A stretch of DNA of 64,000 nucleotides from a virus, in IMG/VR virus record IMGVR_UViG_3300020442_000011, positions 48,001 to 112,000 of that record, one strand, 5' to 3'. A program made the position numbers and the translations under genes. The notes beneath the pieces are model-generated. The model worked only from the letters and a program-made list of their open reading frames with translations. It was not told the DNA's origin and searched no databases. Of this stretch, positions 1-8,997 are shown piece by piece (the first letter of the stretch is position 1; every line of letters starts with the position of its first letter).

Positions 1-44
1 CCATCAGTATGTCACCTATTTGTTTGCGCGCACCTAACGCGGAT
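1..44 (+). CDS. RNA polymerase beta' N-terminal half, exon 1 (partial)
   Basis: The frame beginning at base 3 reads to ...RAPNAD at 42-44 and continues, after removal of the intron at 45-434, as FDGDMLN. The junction recreates NADFDGD, the invariant magnesium-binding motif of multisubunit RNA polymerase beta' subunits. The 5' part of the gene lies outside the window. In phiKZ-like phages beta' is split into N and C halves, and the N half ends shortly after this motif, as here. Proximity to the beta C-half and beta' C-half genes suggests the non-virion enzyme (phiKZ gp55-like), but the virion homologue is not excluded. The motif is direct sequence evidence; the subunit assignment is inference. 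Confidence 0.85.
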
Positions 45-434
45 ACAGTGTACATAACACAGTTAGTGTGTTATGTGTAAGTCCCCTTTGTCAGTAATGG
101 CAATTGAAACACTTCTCTAATTGCTGGAATCCACTAAAGCTGTCTCACCACAATGTTACCTGAAAAGGTCAGTTAAAAAGCATGAAGGTTTAAAAACGAG
201 ACAGATGAGATCTACGGATCGAAATGGGTAATCAGCAGCGAAGCTCCTAAGGCGACAGCTATGGAGTGTGTCCAACGACTATCCCCGGCGGGGGAGTAGG
301 GTCCAAGTGGACTCGAAATGGGAAGGGTCCTTAGGAGTCATCTTAAGGATCGTAATATAGTCTCGACGTCTGGGGAAAGCCCAGAGCAGTGCTTAAGTGC
401 ACGGGTAGGACTAACGACCCTACTGAAGATCTCG
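45..434 (+). ncRNA. Group I intron without an open reading frame
   Basis: All core group I elements are present in order. A P-like segment AATTGCTGGAATCCAC starts near 119. Q is AATCAGCAGC at 230-239. R is GTCCAACGACTA near 270-281 and S is AATATAGTC near 354-362. R and S form P7 by pairing GACTAT with ATAGTC. The internal guide GTCC at 81-84 pairs with exon GGAT at 41-44, placing the required U.G pair at the 5' splice site; the P1 loop is a hairpin with arms ACATAACAC and GTGTTATGT. P9-type hairpins, one with a purine-rich loop, follow S. The intron ends with G at 434. It is 390 nt and carries no homing endonuclease. The core resembles subgroup IA introns of phages. Confidence 0.93.
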
Positions 435-632
435 TTCGATGGTGATATGTTGAATATGATTCTTATTCCGGATAATTATCTACGTGATGCGTTTGAGCGT
501 ATCTCACCCCATCTTTGGGTGTGGTCACTTGACAAACCACATGAAATATCCAACAACCTGACACTTCAAGGTCCTGTCATCGATACAGCGGTTAACTTCG
601 CGTCAATGACACAACCTGATATTGTCCACTAA
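435..632 (+). CDS. RNA polymerase beta' N-terminal half, exon 2
   Basis: The exon begins at TTC-GAT-GGT-GAT (FDGD) and encodes 65 residues ending ...MTQPDIVH before TAA at 630-632. Together with exon 1 it rebuilds NADFDGDMLN, where the aspartates chelate the catalytic magnesium. The frame is also open upstream into the intron (from ATG 318), but that stretch is intron core, so a start at 318 should not be annotated. The protein stops soon after the active-site motif because the remainder of beta' is a separate gene (13038-15032). The next gene starts 9 bases downstream. Confidence 0.88.
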   Translation, partial: FDGDMLNMILIPDNYLRDAFERISPHLWVWSLDKPHEISNNLTLQGPVIDTAVNFASMTQPDIVH

Positions 633-641
633 GAGGTTTCT

Positions 642-1256
642 ATGGCACGACAAGTAATGGGGGGTGCTGACCTCCTCGATGTAGCGGGTGGAGGATTTAT
701 ATCGAGGGGTGTGGAGTCTTTCCTGGACAGTGCCTCGAACATGATACGTAGTGCAATGCCACAGCAGGGGTTGGAATTCATCGACAATTGGCGTAATTCG
801 TATAAGACGCTGGATATCGATGGTGCCCTCTCCCTGATGGATAACCTGAAGCGTAAATCTGATACGTCTTGGGACACGCTGTCTATCCAGACATTGGATG
901 ACATACAGGCTACCCAAACAGCCGGTCCTGTTATGCAGCGGTGGATCATGGCTCAAGAAGAAATACGTCGTCGGTATCTGGGTAACTCGTTATCGGGTTA
1001 TGAAGAGACGTATGTCAACTATCATGGGGATGATGTGGGGGTTGACCATAAAGACTGGCGTATAGTAATGGACGGTGTTGGTCAGCTTGAGGAAGGCAAG
1101 TATAACAAACATCGTTACGGTGAGCTTTACGTGGAAGGCGATGCAGAATTGAGAGCGTCACAAAAGATGTCTATCATGGCGACTTGGGACTTCCTGAGTA
1201 AATGTCTTGAAGACGGTGATGAAGATCCTACCTGTCCATACGGTAGTCCTCTCTAA
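642..1256 (+). CDS. Conserved-type hypothetical protein, 204 aa
   Basis: The ATG is preceded by AGAGG at a good distance and follows the beta' exon by 9 bases, so it is probably co-transcribed with it. The product is soluble, begins MARQVMGGADLL, is rich in charged residues, and has an acidic C-terminus with two cysteines (residues roughly 188 and 198). No membrane segment or recognisable catalytic motif was found. A strong hairpin directly after the stop makes it the last gene of this transcription unit. Function unknown. Confidence 0.85.
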   Translation: MARQVMGGADLLDVAGGGFISRGVESFLDSASNMIRSAMPQQGLEFIDNWRNSYKTLDIDGALSLMDNLKRKSDTSWDTLSIQTLDDIQATQTAGPVMQRWIMAQEEIRRRYLGNSLSGYEETYVNYHGDDVGVDHKDWRIVMDGVGQLEEGKYNKHRYGELYVEGDAELRASQKMSIMATWDFLSKCLEDGDEDPTCPYGSPL

Positions 1257-1262
1257 CCACAT

Positions 1263-1289
1263 ATGCGACCCCAAATGGGGTCGCATTTA
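1263..1289 (+). terminator. Rho-independent-type hairpin
   Basis: Inverted repeat ATGCGACCCC / GGGGTCGCAT with a four-base loop AAAT, followed by TTATT. It ends the unit containing the beta' N-half. A T-rich stretch follows at about 1303-1320. Confidence 0.85.
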
Positions 1290-1367
1290 TTCCTACCCGT
1301 ACTTTATTTTTTTGTTAATTTACGCACTTCCTGGATGTTATGCACCATAGCTTAATTGGATAATTCC

Positions 1368-1748
1368 ATGAAAATCCCAACGTTGAACGCTTGGGTGGAT
1401 ACACCTGACGAACAGGCGGATTATTTGTTAGGCTGTTTCTACACTAGTGAGAACCTACAGTCAACACTGAGTTATGGTAACATCCAATCGTTACCTTATC
1501 TCATCCAGCGTTATGGGAAAGAACCACTTACGTTACAGACGAATGCAACTGAGCAATTAGAACAGTTGTTGTCAACGGTATTTGAGGTTAATCTTCTCGA
1601 TCTCAAAGTTACCGCTGATGAAAGCGAGCCTAATTCGCTCGCTATTCGCCTTAACTGCGTTGTTTCCATTGACGGTAAAGAAGTATCCCTAGGACACCTT
1701 CTACGCTACGTAGACGGTCGTCTCTCCAACATCCAAAAGAAACTGTAA
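1368..1748 (+). CDS. Hypothetical protein, 126 aa
   Basis: The frame is open from TTG 1356, but ATG 1368 is preferred because GGA at 1358-1360 sits 7 bases upstream. The product is a small acidic protein with a helical N-terminal half and a C-terminal part of alternating hydrophobic residues ending KKL. No domain was recognised. It begins a new unit after the 1263 hairpin and is followed 13 bases later by the next gene. Confidence 0.8.
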   Translation: MKIPTLNAWVDTPDEQADYLLGCFYTSENLQSTLSYGNIQSLPYLIQRYGKEPLTLQTNATEQLEQLLSTVFEVNLLDLKVTADESEPNSLAIRLNCVVSIDGKEVSLGHLLRYVDGRLSNIQKKL

Positions 1749-1761
1749 AAGAGACTTACGA

Positions 1762-2226
1762 ATGACCACTAAAGCAAAAGCAACCCCGTCAGCTAAACCC
1801 AAGACTACCAAGTCATTAACGGCTGATCAGAAACGTATCATCGCATTGGAAGCGCGCATCATCGCACTCGAAGATCGTCTCGATACTCAGAATAAAGAAA
1901 ATATCTCTTTGTTCGGTCAAATCCTCAGTGGTATCGGAATGACGCTGGGTCGTCAGGGTCAAGCGCTTCATGAAAAAGTCTTTCCGCCGACTTACAGTCT
2001 TTCTCTTGTAACAAAGGAGGAAGATGAGAACGAACAGACCGCAACATTGATCGTTGAGAACGACGGGTCGTTCTCGTTGCTTTCTCGAAATGCGGAAGGT
2101 AATCGTGTCCCCTTCCCTAAGCAAGAAGTTGATCTTTTCCCAGTTGCCGAGTTCATCAAGAAAAATAAACTCGTTGCTGGTAAAGTGTATTCTGTCAACA
2201 TTTTCCGAGAAGAAGGAACCAAGTAA
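1762..2226 (+). CDS. Hypothetical protein with basic tail and coiled coil, 154 aa
   Basis: The first 22 residues are Lys/Ala/Thr/Pro-rich and look disordered. Residues about 25-50 form a heptad-like coiled coil (ALEARIIALEDRLD). The rest looks like a beta-rich domain. The stop TAA overlaps the next start as TAATG at 2224-2228, so the two are translationally coupled. The basic tail plus coiled coil would suit an oligomeric nucleic-acid-binding or scaffold role, but that is a guess. Confidence 0.85.
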   Translation: MTTKAKATPSAKPKTTKSLTADQKRIIALEARIIALEDRLDTQNKENISLFGQILSGIGMTLGRQGQALHEKVFPPTYSLSLVTKEEDENEQTATLIVENDGSFSLLSRNAEGNRVPFPKQEVDLFPVAEFIKKNKLVAGKVYSVNIFREEGTK

Positions 2227-2801
2227 TGCCTGAACTCGAACCGACGGTAGGGAGTTGGCTCGAGGAGATCAATGACGAGGCTATCCGTCAGGAGCCTCGT
2301 ATCTCCGAATACCAATTCCAACGCGAAGTACTTACCCTACTCGAAAACCCGTTTGATGCTAATCACATTGATCGGTATAGTCGTTATGTAGGTGAGTTGA
2401 CAAAACCACTCAATGTCATGAGTAACGATAACCAAGGTGTTATCCTGTTTACGGTACCACCGCTTGTTTTCCCACCACGTCCAACGATTGCTGCAACCGG
2501 CGGTGTGACTGCTGAGAACTTGTTCTACCATCTTGAACGTTCCAAAGAGATCGGTGCGCGCGATATCAACGATCGGGTGACAGAATTCATGTTATCCATC
2601 ACTGGGTTCGGTAATCTCGTTAACGACGTTATCATGCCCATTCGCGAAATTCTTGCAAAATACGGTCGTAAGATGGTATCGATCCCTGGAATTGATACAC
2701 CACTACCCAACGGCGAACAAGTAAGCCCTACAGTGAGTGGTTCTACCGAAACCCCGGTTGCCAATAACCAGAGTAGTTTTACTGATGACTACGATGATTA
2801 G
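2226..2801 (+). CDS. Hypothetical protein with acidic C-terminal tip, 191 aa
   Basis: Start overlaps the preceding stop (TAATG). The folded part (about residues 1-160) has no recognised motif. The final 30 residues are Ser/Thr/Asn-rich and end SSFTDDYDD, an acidic aromatic tip like the partner-binding tails of SSB proteins. The gene overlaps the start of the SbcD-like nuclease, so it probably works with DNA metabolism genes. Role otherwise unknown. Confidence 0.85.
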   Translation: MPELEPTVGSWLEEINDEAIRQEPRISEYQFQREVLTLLENPFDANHIDRYSRYVGELTKPLNVMSNDNQGVILFTVPPLVFPPRPTIAATGGVTAENLFYHLERSKEIGARDINDRVTEFMLSITGFGNLVNDVIMPIREILAKYGRKMVSIPGIDTPLPNGEQVSPTVSGSTETPVANNQSSFTDDYDD

Positions 2802-3987
2802 TCCTGAAGTAAAAACAGACGGTCCACGGTCTAGCCTTTTTACAGAGGGTAAGATTGCGGGCCGTTTTCGTTTTGTGAGCGTGGGTGATATTCATCTTAA
2901 ACACCCACGCACTCCGACATCCCTCGTTCTTAACAATTTAACTAAGTATTGTGTTAACGATGCGGTGTTTAAAAACCTGGATATTTTTTTCATTACGGGC
3001 GATCTCTTCGACTCCTTGTTAATGAATAACGATCCACGTTTATATGAAATCCATCGATGGCTAACATATCTTCTTTACAAATGCGCTGAACACGATGTTC
3101 TTTTAAGGATCGTTGAGGGGACACCATCTCACGACCGAGAGCAATCAGTCTTCTTAACAGAACAAGCTGTTAACGCCAAGATCCCTGTTGATGTTCATTA
3201 CGCCACCACGTTGTCAATTGAATACGTGGAACGCTTTGGTATTCATATTCTTTATGTTCCAGACAAATGGCGAACAGAGACAACAGAAACATTAGGAGAA
3301 GTTAAACTCCTTTTAAAAGAAAAAGGTATCGATCAGGTTGACTTTGCTGTGATGCACGGCGCTTTCGAGTATCAACTTCCAGAAATCGTCCCTGAGCCAT
3401 CCCACGATAGTGAGGAATACCATCGCCTAGTAAAATGTTTTATTCTCATTGGACACGTTCATAAGGCATCTCAGAAGGGACGTATCTTAGCGGCGGGCAG
3501 TTTCGACCGTGACGGACATGGTAACGAAGAACCCAAAGGTTATTATGATGTCACTATATTCAGCAATGATGATTATCAGATAACATTTGTTGAGAATAAA
3601 GACGCTAAGAAATATGTAGGTGTTGATTGCGTCGGTCTTGATAGTCGTGAATCACTTATCAAGATTTCCAATCTAGTCTCTACACTGCCAAAAGGTAGTG
3701 CTGTAAAAATAAAGTGTTACGCAACAGATCCTATTTTTAAAGAATACAAGGATCTTCTTGAAGCATTCCCCTATATTGAATTTACCACCGACCGTCTTCG
3801 TGATACACGTGAAGAAGCCAAGGTCATGGAAGAACTCATGACGCTGGATTTCGATGTATTTAAAGACATCACACCTGAATCACTTCCAACGCTATTGATG
3901 GAAGAAGTCAACTCACTCACGTCGGACGAAAACCAACGTCGTCGATGTCTTGAGCTAATCGAGTCGGTGAACACATCAAACGCTTGA
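2794..3987 (+). CDS. SbcD/Mre11-like metallophosphoesterase
   Basis: A 397-residue calcineurin-type phosphoesterase. With the start at ATG 2794 the metal-binding motifs are GDIH (31-34), GDLFD (69-73), GTPSHD (109-114, in place of GNHD), MHGA (187-190) and GHVH (220-223), in family order. These ligate two metals for DNA exo/endonuclease activity in SbcD, Mre11 and T4 gp47. The usual GN of GNHD is altered to GTPSHD, but the histidine and aspartate remain. The frame is open from 2737, but the ATG inside the preceding stop region (8-base overlap) is the likely start. No SbcC/gp46 ATPase partner is present in the window. Likely role: processing phage or host DNA ends. Confidence 0.88.
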   Translation: MISPEVKTDGPRSSLFTEGKIAGRFRFVSVGDIHLKHPRTPTSLVLNNLTKYCVNDAVFKNLDIFFITGDLFDSLLMNNDPRLYEIHRWLTYLLYKCAEHDVLLRIVEGTPSHDREQSVFLTEQAVNAKIPVDVHYATTLSIEYVERFGIHILYVPDKWRTETTETLGEVKLLLKEKGIDQVDFAVMHGAFEYQLPEIVPEPSHDSEEYHRLVKCFILIGHVHKASQKGRILAAGSFDRDGHGNEEPKGYYDVTIFSNDDYQITFVENKDAKKYVGVDCVGLDSRESLIKISNLVSTLPKGSAVKIKCYATDPIFKEYKDLLEAFPYIEFTTDRLRDTREEAKVMEELMTLDFDVFKDITPESLPTLLMEEVNSLTSDENQRRRCLELIESVNTSNA

Positions 3988-3994
3988 GGTAGAC

Positions 3995-4831
3995 ATGACC
4001 GCTTACGTTCGTACATTGGGTGAGTATCCTATTTCAGTGGGTACGTCATTAGCTTTAGAAGGGTTCTTTAGAAAAGAACCTAATATTCGTCAGGAACGAA
4101 TCCGTACTGCTATCACCAAGTTGTGGGTAAACCTGGAAACAGTGGTTCGTAACGCAATTGAGGCGTATCCTTCTGATGACCTCAAGACACTGCCTTTAAA
4201 TGACGTTGTGGATTCAGTGTTTGAAGATGTGGAAGCCATTCAAACAACCATCCGCGACCAGTCGGAAGGTTCAGTAGCGTTGGTTCTGTTTTATGAAGAC
4301 CCTGAAGAACGTAAATGGTTATTCCCTCATGCCCAGTGGCGCGTCCCCACAACCGAACGTAAAAAACGTATTTCTCTTTTACATGACCTAGCAACACGTC
4401 AGGTATCGGGTATGATGCTTGAGAAGAAAATGCCGTTGAACATTATCAAACGGCGCCCACCTGTATCTCACGACCATGTAGCCATACTTACTCACCATAT
4501 CCATAATTTGTTCTGGGAACGATCCTTTGGTTATTTGGTCCTTCTAGAATCCTATACAGGTGCGTTAAAGGATGCCAACTTATGGTCAGGTAAAATGAAG
4601 GGCGTTGACGTTAGAGATCAGATGCCTTTTAATCCATTAACTCTTCAAATTTTAGGTGATGGTTCTTTATTCGCCGGTGAATCACGTGTCATTCAACGTG
4701 AGTTAAAAGTTCTTGCTAGAAACGCCAACTGGACGAAGGTTACTACAAGAGAACGCATATTGAATGACATTAGTCGTCAAGGTACGCCTGTTCTAAAAGA
4801 AGCGTACAACAAACTGATGAGTCGTCATTGA
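3995..4831 (+). CDS. Hypothetical protein, 278 aa
   Basis: Begins 7 bases after the nuclease gene, preceded by GAGG. Soluble and mixed alpha/beta, with several basic patches and a conserved-looking basic C-terminus (KLMSRH). No known motif was seen. Its position between the SbcD-like and SSB-like genes suggests a part in replication or recombination, by context only. Confidence 0.85.
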   Translation: MTAYVRTLGEYPISVGTSLALEGFFRKEPNIRQERIRTAITKLWVNLETVVRNAIEAYPSDDLKTLPLNDVVDSVFEDVEAIQTTIRDQSEGSVALVLFYEDPEERKWLFPHAQWRVPTTERKKRISLLHDLATRQVSGMMLEKKMPLNIIKRRPPVSHDHVAILTHHIHNLFWERSFGYLVLLESYTGALKDANLWSGKMKGVDVRDQMPFNPLTLQILGDGSLFAGESRVIQRELKVLARNANWTKVTTRERILNDISRQGTPVLKEAYNKLMSRH

Positions 4832-4902
4832 GATAAATTACGCTCAACAGTAATGCTGTAGAAAGCCAATGGTCTTCCAATCCGTTTTATAAGGGTCTTA
4901 TT

Positions 4903-5643
4903 ATGAGTAATTTCAACCGGCAAGGCAACAACGCTAACCGGAAACCAATTCCGCTAACCCAGTTTGATGTTTTTAGTAACTGGCTTTATGCTGATGCTCC
5001 TGTCGCCGGTGCACAGAAACCGGGCAACTTCCGTCTTAAAGTAATTGCTAACGTCCCACGCTTTATCGTTAAGACAAACGTCCCTGATGACAAGGACAAT
5101 GGACGTATCGAATTCCAGACGGATATTCCCACGTTCATGGCTGTGATTAAACTGGTTGAGGATCTAGCTGAAGGGCGCGAAGAAGGGTCGTTCACATTGG
5201 AATATAACGACCATGTCTTCGGCGCTGGTGGACAACGCAGTGAGAAGCCAGTTACTAAGGCATCCATCAAGATCGGTAAGGACAAAGAGAGCGGCCGTAT
5301 CTATATTGCCGTGCTCGGATACAATCGCCCGAAAATCCAGTTCTTCTTCGGACCGGCTAAGCGTCACGATCTTAAAGGTGGTGATGGTTCTGTTTTGGAT
5401 GCAGGCTTTGTAAGTCGTACCTATGCACGTGCCTGTGTTAAATCGTGGTCTGAGATGGCACTCAAGCTACTCAACGATAACTTCGATAAAGATGCGAAGA
5501 ACGTTGCTAAACCACCTGCACCCCCGCAAGGTCAAGGTGGTGGCAATGGCTATCAAGGCGGTGGTAACAACCAACGTCAACAAGCTGCATCCGCACCAGC
5601 GAACGTTGAGAGTTTCGACGATTTCGGTGATGACGCGTGGTAA
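4903..5643 (+). CDS. SSB-like single-strand DNA-binding protein (candidate)
   Basis: A 246-residue protein with a folded N-terminal domain of about 190 residues, then a flexible linker rich in Gly, Gln and Asn (PPQGQGGGNGYQGGG), ending in the acidic aromatic tip ESFDDFGDDAW. That architecture (core, Gly/Gln linker, acidic tip with aromatic residue) is typical of SSB proteins and their partner-recruiting tails. The core itself does not show an OB-fold signature I can identify by eye. AAGGG lies upstream of the ATG. It is followed by a strong hairpin. Confidence 0.6.
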   Translation: MSNFNRQGNNANRKPIPLTQFDVFSNWLYADAPVAGAQKPGNFRLKVIANVPRFIVKTNVPDDKDNGRIEFQTDIPTFMAVIKLVEDLAEGREEGSFTLEYNDHVFGAGGQRSEKPVTKASIKIGKDKESGRIYIAVLGYNRPKIQFFFGPAKRHDLKGGDGSVLDAGFVSRTYARACVKSWSEMALKLLNDNFDKDAKNVAKPPAPPQGQGGGNGYQGGGNNQRQQAASAPANVESFDDFGDDAW

Positions 5644-5659
5644 AAGAATAAACAACATA

Positions 5660-5690
5660 CAGTCGCTGTCCTTTGTCGGGACAGCGACTG
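5660..5690 (+). terminator. Strong hairpin abutting the next start codon
   Basis: CAGTCGCTGTCC pairs with GGGACAGCGACTG around a short loop. It lacks a real U-tract (only GTTT follows) and ends 4 bases before ATG 5695, which has no Shine-Dalgarno sequence. It may act as an RNA processing or stability element or translational control rather than a terminator. Confidence 0.6.
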
Positions 5691-5694
5691 GTTT

Positions 5695-7335
5695 ATGAGT
5701 GCTAACAAAAATAAAACCTACATCATTGACGTGTGTCCCACACCAAATGGAGTTTCACCGCAGATGCGTTTTCTCATTTCTTCTCAGTCGGGTACTGGTT
5801 TTACTGAGGTTACAACCGAACATAACGGGCGTTCTCTCACCTGGGTGGTTAAGTTTTACACTAAGGTTCAGTTGACCGATCCTTCTGAAGTGTTCATGGG
5901 GATCAACCAATACCTGGAGACATTACCTGACGAAGTTCTCGATGCAATTTTTGAAATATATGTCGAGATGAAAGAAATCCTCGAGGAAACATATGAGGGT
6001 TCTGAAATGGTTATCCCTCTCCAAACATGCATCAAGCAGCTTTATTCGATGGTGCCGATGGAGAGCATCCGGAAGTGGATTATCTTTAACTATCCGGTTT
6101 ACATCCCCGAAATTCCAGATACTTTAACAGACCGTTACATGAATCGTGATGAGACCTATATCAAAGCAGATTACTTTGATCTGGTGGTGTTCTCTTTAGC
6201 GACACGTTTCATGATCCCGGTGTGGGGTGAGTACATCACACGAGGTGGTGCTGGAAATGGTGGGGAACTTTATAAAGAATTGGATGCACTGTCGCTCGTA
6301 AGCGGCACTGAAATGATGAAGTGGCCATTGGATAATGGTACACCTGGATCTCTACCTGCTCGCGATAAACTCATGCGTTATATCGAGATCAAAGCAGAAC
6401 GTAACACAACGTCCCTGGCGGATCTCTTTGGTGGGATGAGTTGTTTTGATATTCCAGCACGGCTATTGGCGACTGTAATCTTGCGTCGTTTAACGATAGT
6501 TCCTTTAACGCCCCAAGGGTCTGATGGGGAAGGAAAGAACATCGTTGCTAACCTTCACCACTATGTCGACCAACGTTTACGTCCCAATGATAAACGTGCG
6601 GGTTCTGTTAACCCTAAGATGAAAGACAGTGAAGGTGCTGATCCTGATGATAAAACATCAGTGGCTGAACAATATAAAATTCGCCAGAAGGTCTCTGATG
6701 GTGATATCATGGCGTTTCAAGTAGAAGCGCAAAGACAGCTTCTACTAGCAACCAAAGTAGATCCCTCTTTCGATCCAGTAATCTTGGATAAAGTCAATGA
6801 ATATCGACACGAATTTGACAATATCCACCTAAGCAATCATCAGCTGACACTGGCCCAGTGGGCCTTGGCAAAAGCATATCCACCCCGTGCATTTGAAGAT
6901 GTGGATATGAAAGCTATCAATAACCTGGTGGCAACTGCTCAGGCGTTATACTGGCATTGGGGACTATATGACATTGCCATCCTGATGACGGTGGAGAAGG
7001 TTCGATTCTCAGATGAGGATAGTCCAGGCTTATCACCTCTTGCAAAACCAACTTCAAGATTTAAAAATGAAATCCTTGAAGACTTCATGCAAGCATTCCC
7101 CCACTTCTTCCCGCAGTCGGGTAAGGATGCTAAGGATGTAAAAGGTAACGTTGCTTTCATCGGCGTATCTACCGTCCTGCAGGAAATGTTCGAAGCTAGC
7201 TGGTATTATCGGGGTAACCCTGAACTTTATGCGTTATCTTCGCAGAACCCAGATAGCCGTACGATCATCGTACAAACAACAATAAGACAGACGCTACATG
7301 CAGCTGTCATGAAAATCGTCTCATTGAACCAGTAA
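5695..7335 (+). CDS. Candidate fifth subunit of non-virion RNA polymerase (phiKZ gp68-like)
   Basis: A 546-residue, largely helical protein with no catalytic motif visible. In phiKZ the non-virion RNA polymerase has a fifth subunit, gp68, encoded three genes before the beta C-half. The present gene has about the right length (phiKZ gp68 is near 520 residues) and exactly that position: it is followed by two genes, then the beta C-half (10926) and beta' C-half (13038). The assignment rests on synteny and size, not on a sequence match I can verify. The start lacks a Shine-Dalgarno sequence and lies against a hairpin (5660-5690). Confidence 0.5.
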   Translation: MSANKNKTYIIDVCPTPNGVSPQMRFLISSQSGTGFTEVTTEHNGRSLTWVVKFYTKVQLTDPSEVFMGINQYLETLPDEVLDAIFEIYVEMKEILEETYEGSEMVIPLQTCIKQLYSMVPMESIRKWIIFNYPVYIPEIPDTLTDRYMNRDETYIKADYFDLVVFSLATRFMIPVWGEYITRGGAGNGGELYKELDALSLVSGTEMMKWPLDNGTPGSLPARDKLMRYIEIKAERNTTSLADLFGGMSCFDIPARLLATVILRRLTIVPLTPQGSDGEGKNIVANLHHYVDQRLRPNDKRAGSVNPKMKDSEGADPDDKTSVAEQYKIRQKVSDGDIMAFQVEAQRQLLLATKVDPSFDPVILDKVNEYRHEFDNIHLSNHQLTLAQWALAKAYPPRAFEDVDMKAINNLVATAQALYWHWGLYDIAILMTVEKVRFSDEDSPGLSPLAKPTSRFKNEILEDFMQAFPHFFPQSGKDAKDVKGNVAFIGVSTVLQEMFEASWYYRGNPELYALSSQNPDSRTIIVQTTIRQTLHAAVMKIVSLNQ

Positions 7336-7349
7336 TTCGGAGTATTGAC

Positions 7350-8990
7350 ATGGGTATGTTAGGACAACAGCAGCAGCCTGAAATTGAAATCGTTGAGTTT
7401 GTACTCATCGAAATGGGTACGTATCAGAATCAATATTATCGTCCATTTGAAATCAACGCTGACTACAACAACATCAACGCACTGGGTGAGGCTACCAATG
7501 GTGGTCAGGTGCTTGATATCACTAATGTCGAGCAGGTTGCTTCAAACATCATCTCACCTCAATCAAAGACTAACGGCATGAGCCAAATCCCCAATGGTTG
7601 GGCAACACGCCGGTTCTCATTTGTTATGCGGGTTATCGAGAAACCACGTTTCAGTCAGACCTCAACAGTTGAACGCATTTTCTATGGTTATACAGATGTG
7701 GCCGATCTGTCATTCGGTAAGAATGACCTTGACCCCAACATGCGTCTCTACTTCAACAGTGAGATGACAATTAACACCGACGTTCGTCCGGGGCCACAGG
7801 GTGTCATGATCCCCATGTCTCGGGTAATGAGCTCTACTCAGATCGTCTCCCCGATGGATATGGCGGGCGGTAATGCCGGTCTGTTTGGCGATTCTATTTA
7901 CCTCATTCGCCCGGAAGATGTCTTCCTCCATAACCACGATGTGTCCCAGTCGCAGATCCTACAACAAACAGGTGTGTTGGATGGCTCTGTAGAGCGGTTC
8001 TATGACACACGTGGAATGTCGACAAAAGGAGGACATTACAAACTAAACCGTCGCCAAGATAACTCCCCCTCACGTTACCTTCAGCGTTTCCTCTCTGGAT
8101 ATGACCACGGTATCCGTGAGTCTCGGGAATCTTACGATGGTGGTATTGTTGGTGACTCAATTCTGACGAGCGCGGCACAGAAAGTTAAGAACCCCGAGCT
8201 TCACCAGTTGGACTTCTTCGAAATCCTAAAAATGGACTGTGGGTATCTGGAACAAGGCTTTGTTCGTTATGGGGATCTCTGTAACGTTTTCCCAACGTTG
8301 AACAACGTCGCTGAGTTCACCATCAATGATGGGCGTTCTGTTCGTCGTCTATCTGAAGCAACTGATAGTGCTTATTGGAATGGTGGTAATTACACCTCCA
8401 TTGCGGTGTCCATGTTGGCACAGGTGGTCCCCAGTGTCATGATGGAGAACTTTATCCGTCAGATCAATTTCACGGTGACGTCTGGTAACGGGTATGGTGA
8501 ATACTTCATCGATGTGGATAAGAACTCTCTGCGGATGATGTCATCTAACTTACCTGATCAGGTTGTCCAAAGAAGCATCAGTGAATTCAAGCGTCGCATT
8601 TCCCTTGACGTTCTGAACTATGTCACCCGCTACAATCAGCTCTTCTGTCAGATCGGTATGGTGACTAACCTACAGTCTGAGAGTGTTATCGATATTGCAT
8701 TGGATAGCCACAATGTCGAGCGGTATGTTGCACCGACATTCAGTGATGGTCTCTTTACACCTGTGGCAACGAACGAAGTGGATCGTCGTAATCTCATGTG
8801 TGAATCACTTGGTTACTTGGTACGTGAAACATTCGATCATTCAGTCCAACAACCTACAATGGATTACGCGCCACAACAGAGCTTCTCGAATCCGACGCTT
8901 ACGCGAGACCATGTTGCTAACCCCTATGGGCAACAGCAACCGCAATCCAGTGGCTCCGCCTTCGCGGGTCTTCCAGACGACATCATTTAA
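7350..8990 (+). CDS. Hypothetical protein with -DDII tail, 546 aa
   Basis: Begins 14 bases after the previous gene with GGAG upstream. It starts MGMLGQQQQPE and ends with a Gln/Pro/Ser-rich stretch finishing SAFAGLPDDII. Between them lies a folded domain of about 490 residues without recognised motifs. It occupies the place of phiKZ gp69 between gp68 and the polymerase subunits. The next protein also ends in -DII after a disordered tail, suggesting a shared C-terminal interaction peptide. Function unknown. Confidence 0.85.
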   Translation: MGMLGQQQQPEIEIVEFVLIEMGTYQNQYYRPFEINADYNNINALGEATNGGQVLDITNVEQVASNIISPQSKTNGMSQIPNGWATRRFSFVMRVIEKPRFSQTSTVERIFYGYTDVADLSFGKNDLDPNMRLYFNSEMTINTDVRPGPQGVMIPMSRVMSSTQIVSPMDMAGGNAGLFGDSIYLIRPEDVFLHNHDVSQSQILQQTGVLDGSVERFYDTRGMSTKGGHYKLNRRQDNSPSRYLQRFLSGYDHGIRESRESYDGGIVGDSILTSAAQKVKNPELHQLDFFEILKMDCGYLEQGFVRYGDLCNVFPTLNNVAEFTINDGRSVRRLSEATDSAYWNGGNYTSIAVSMLAQVVPSVMMENFIRQINFTVTSGNGYGEYFIDVDKNSLRMMSSNLPDQVVQRSISEFKRRISLDVLNYVTRYNQLFCQIGMVTNLQSESVIDIALDSHNVERYVAPTFSDGLFTPVATNEVDRRNLMCESLGYLVRETFDHSVQQPTMDYAPQQSFSNPTLTRDHVANPYGQQQPQSSGSAFAGLPDDII

Positions 8991-8997
8991 GTGATAG

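Noticed and set aside
318-434. Coding start at ATG 318 for a 104-residue protein
   Set aside because: Bases 318-434 are intron core (P8/P7/P9 region). Only the part from 435 is exon, and it joins codon 44 to restore NADFDGD.
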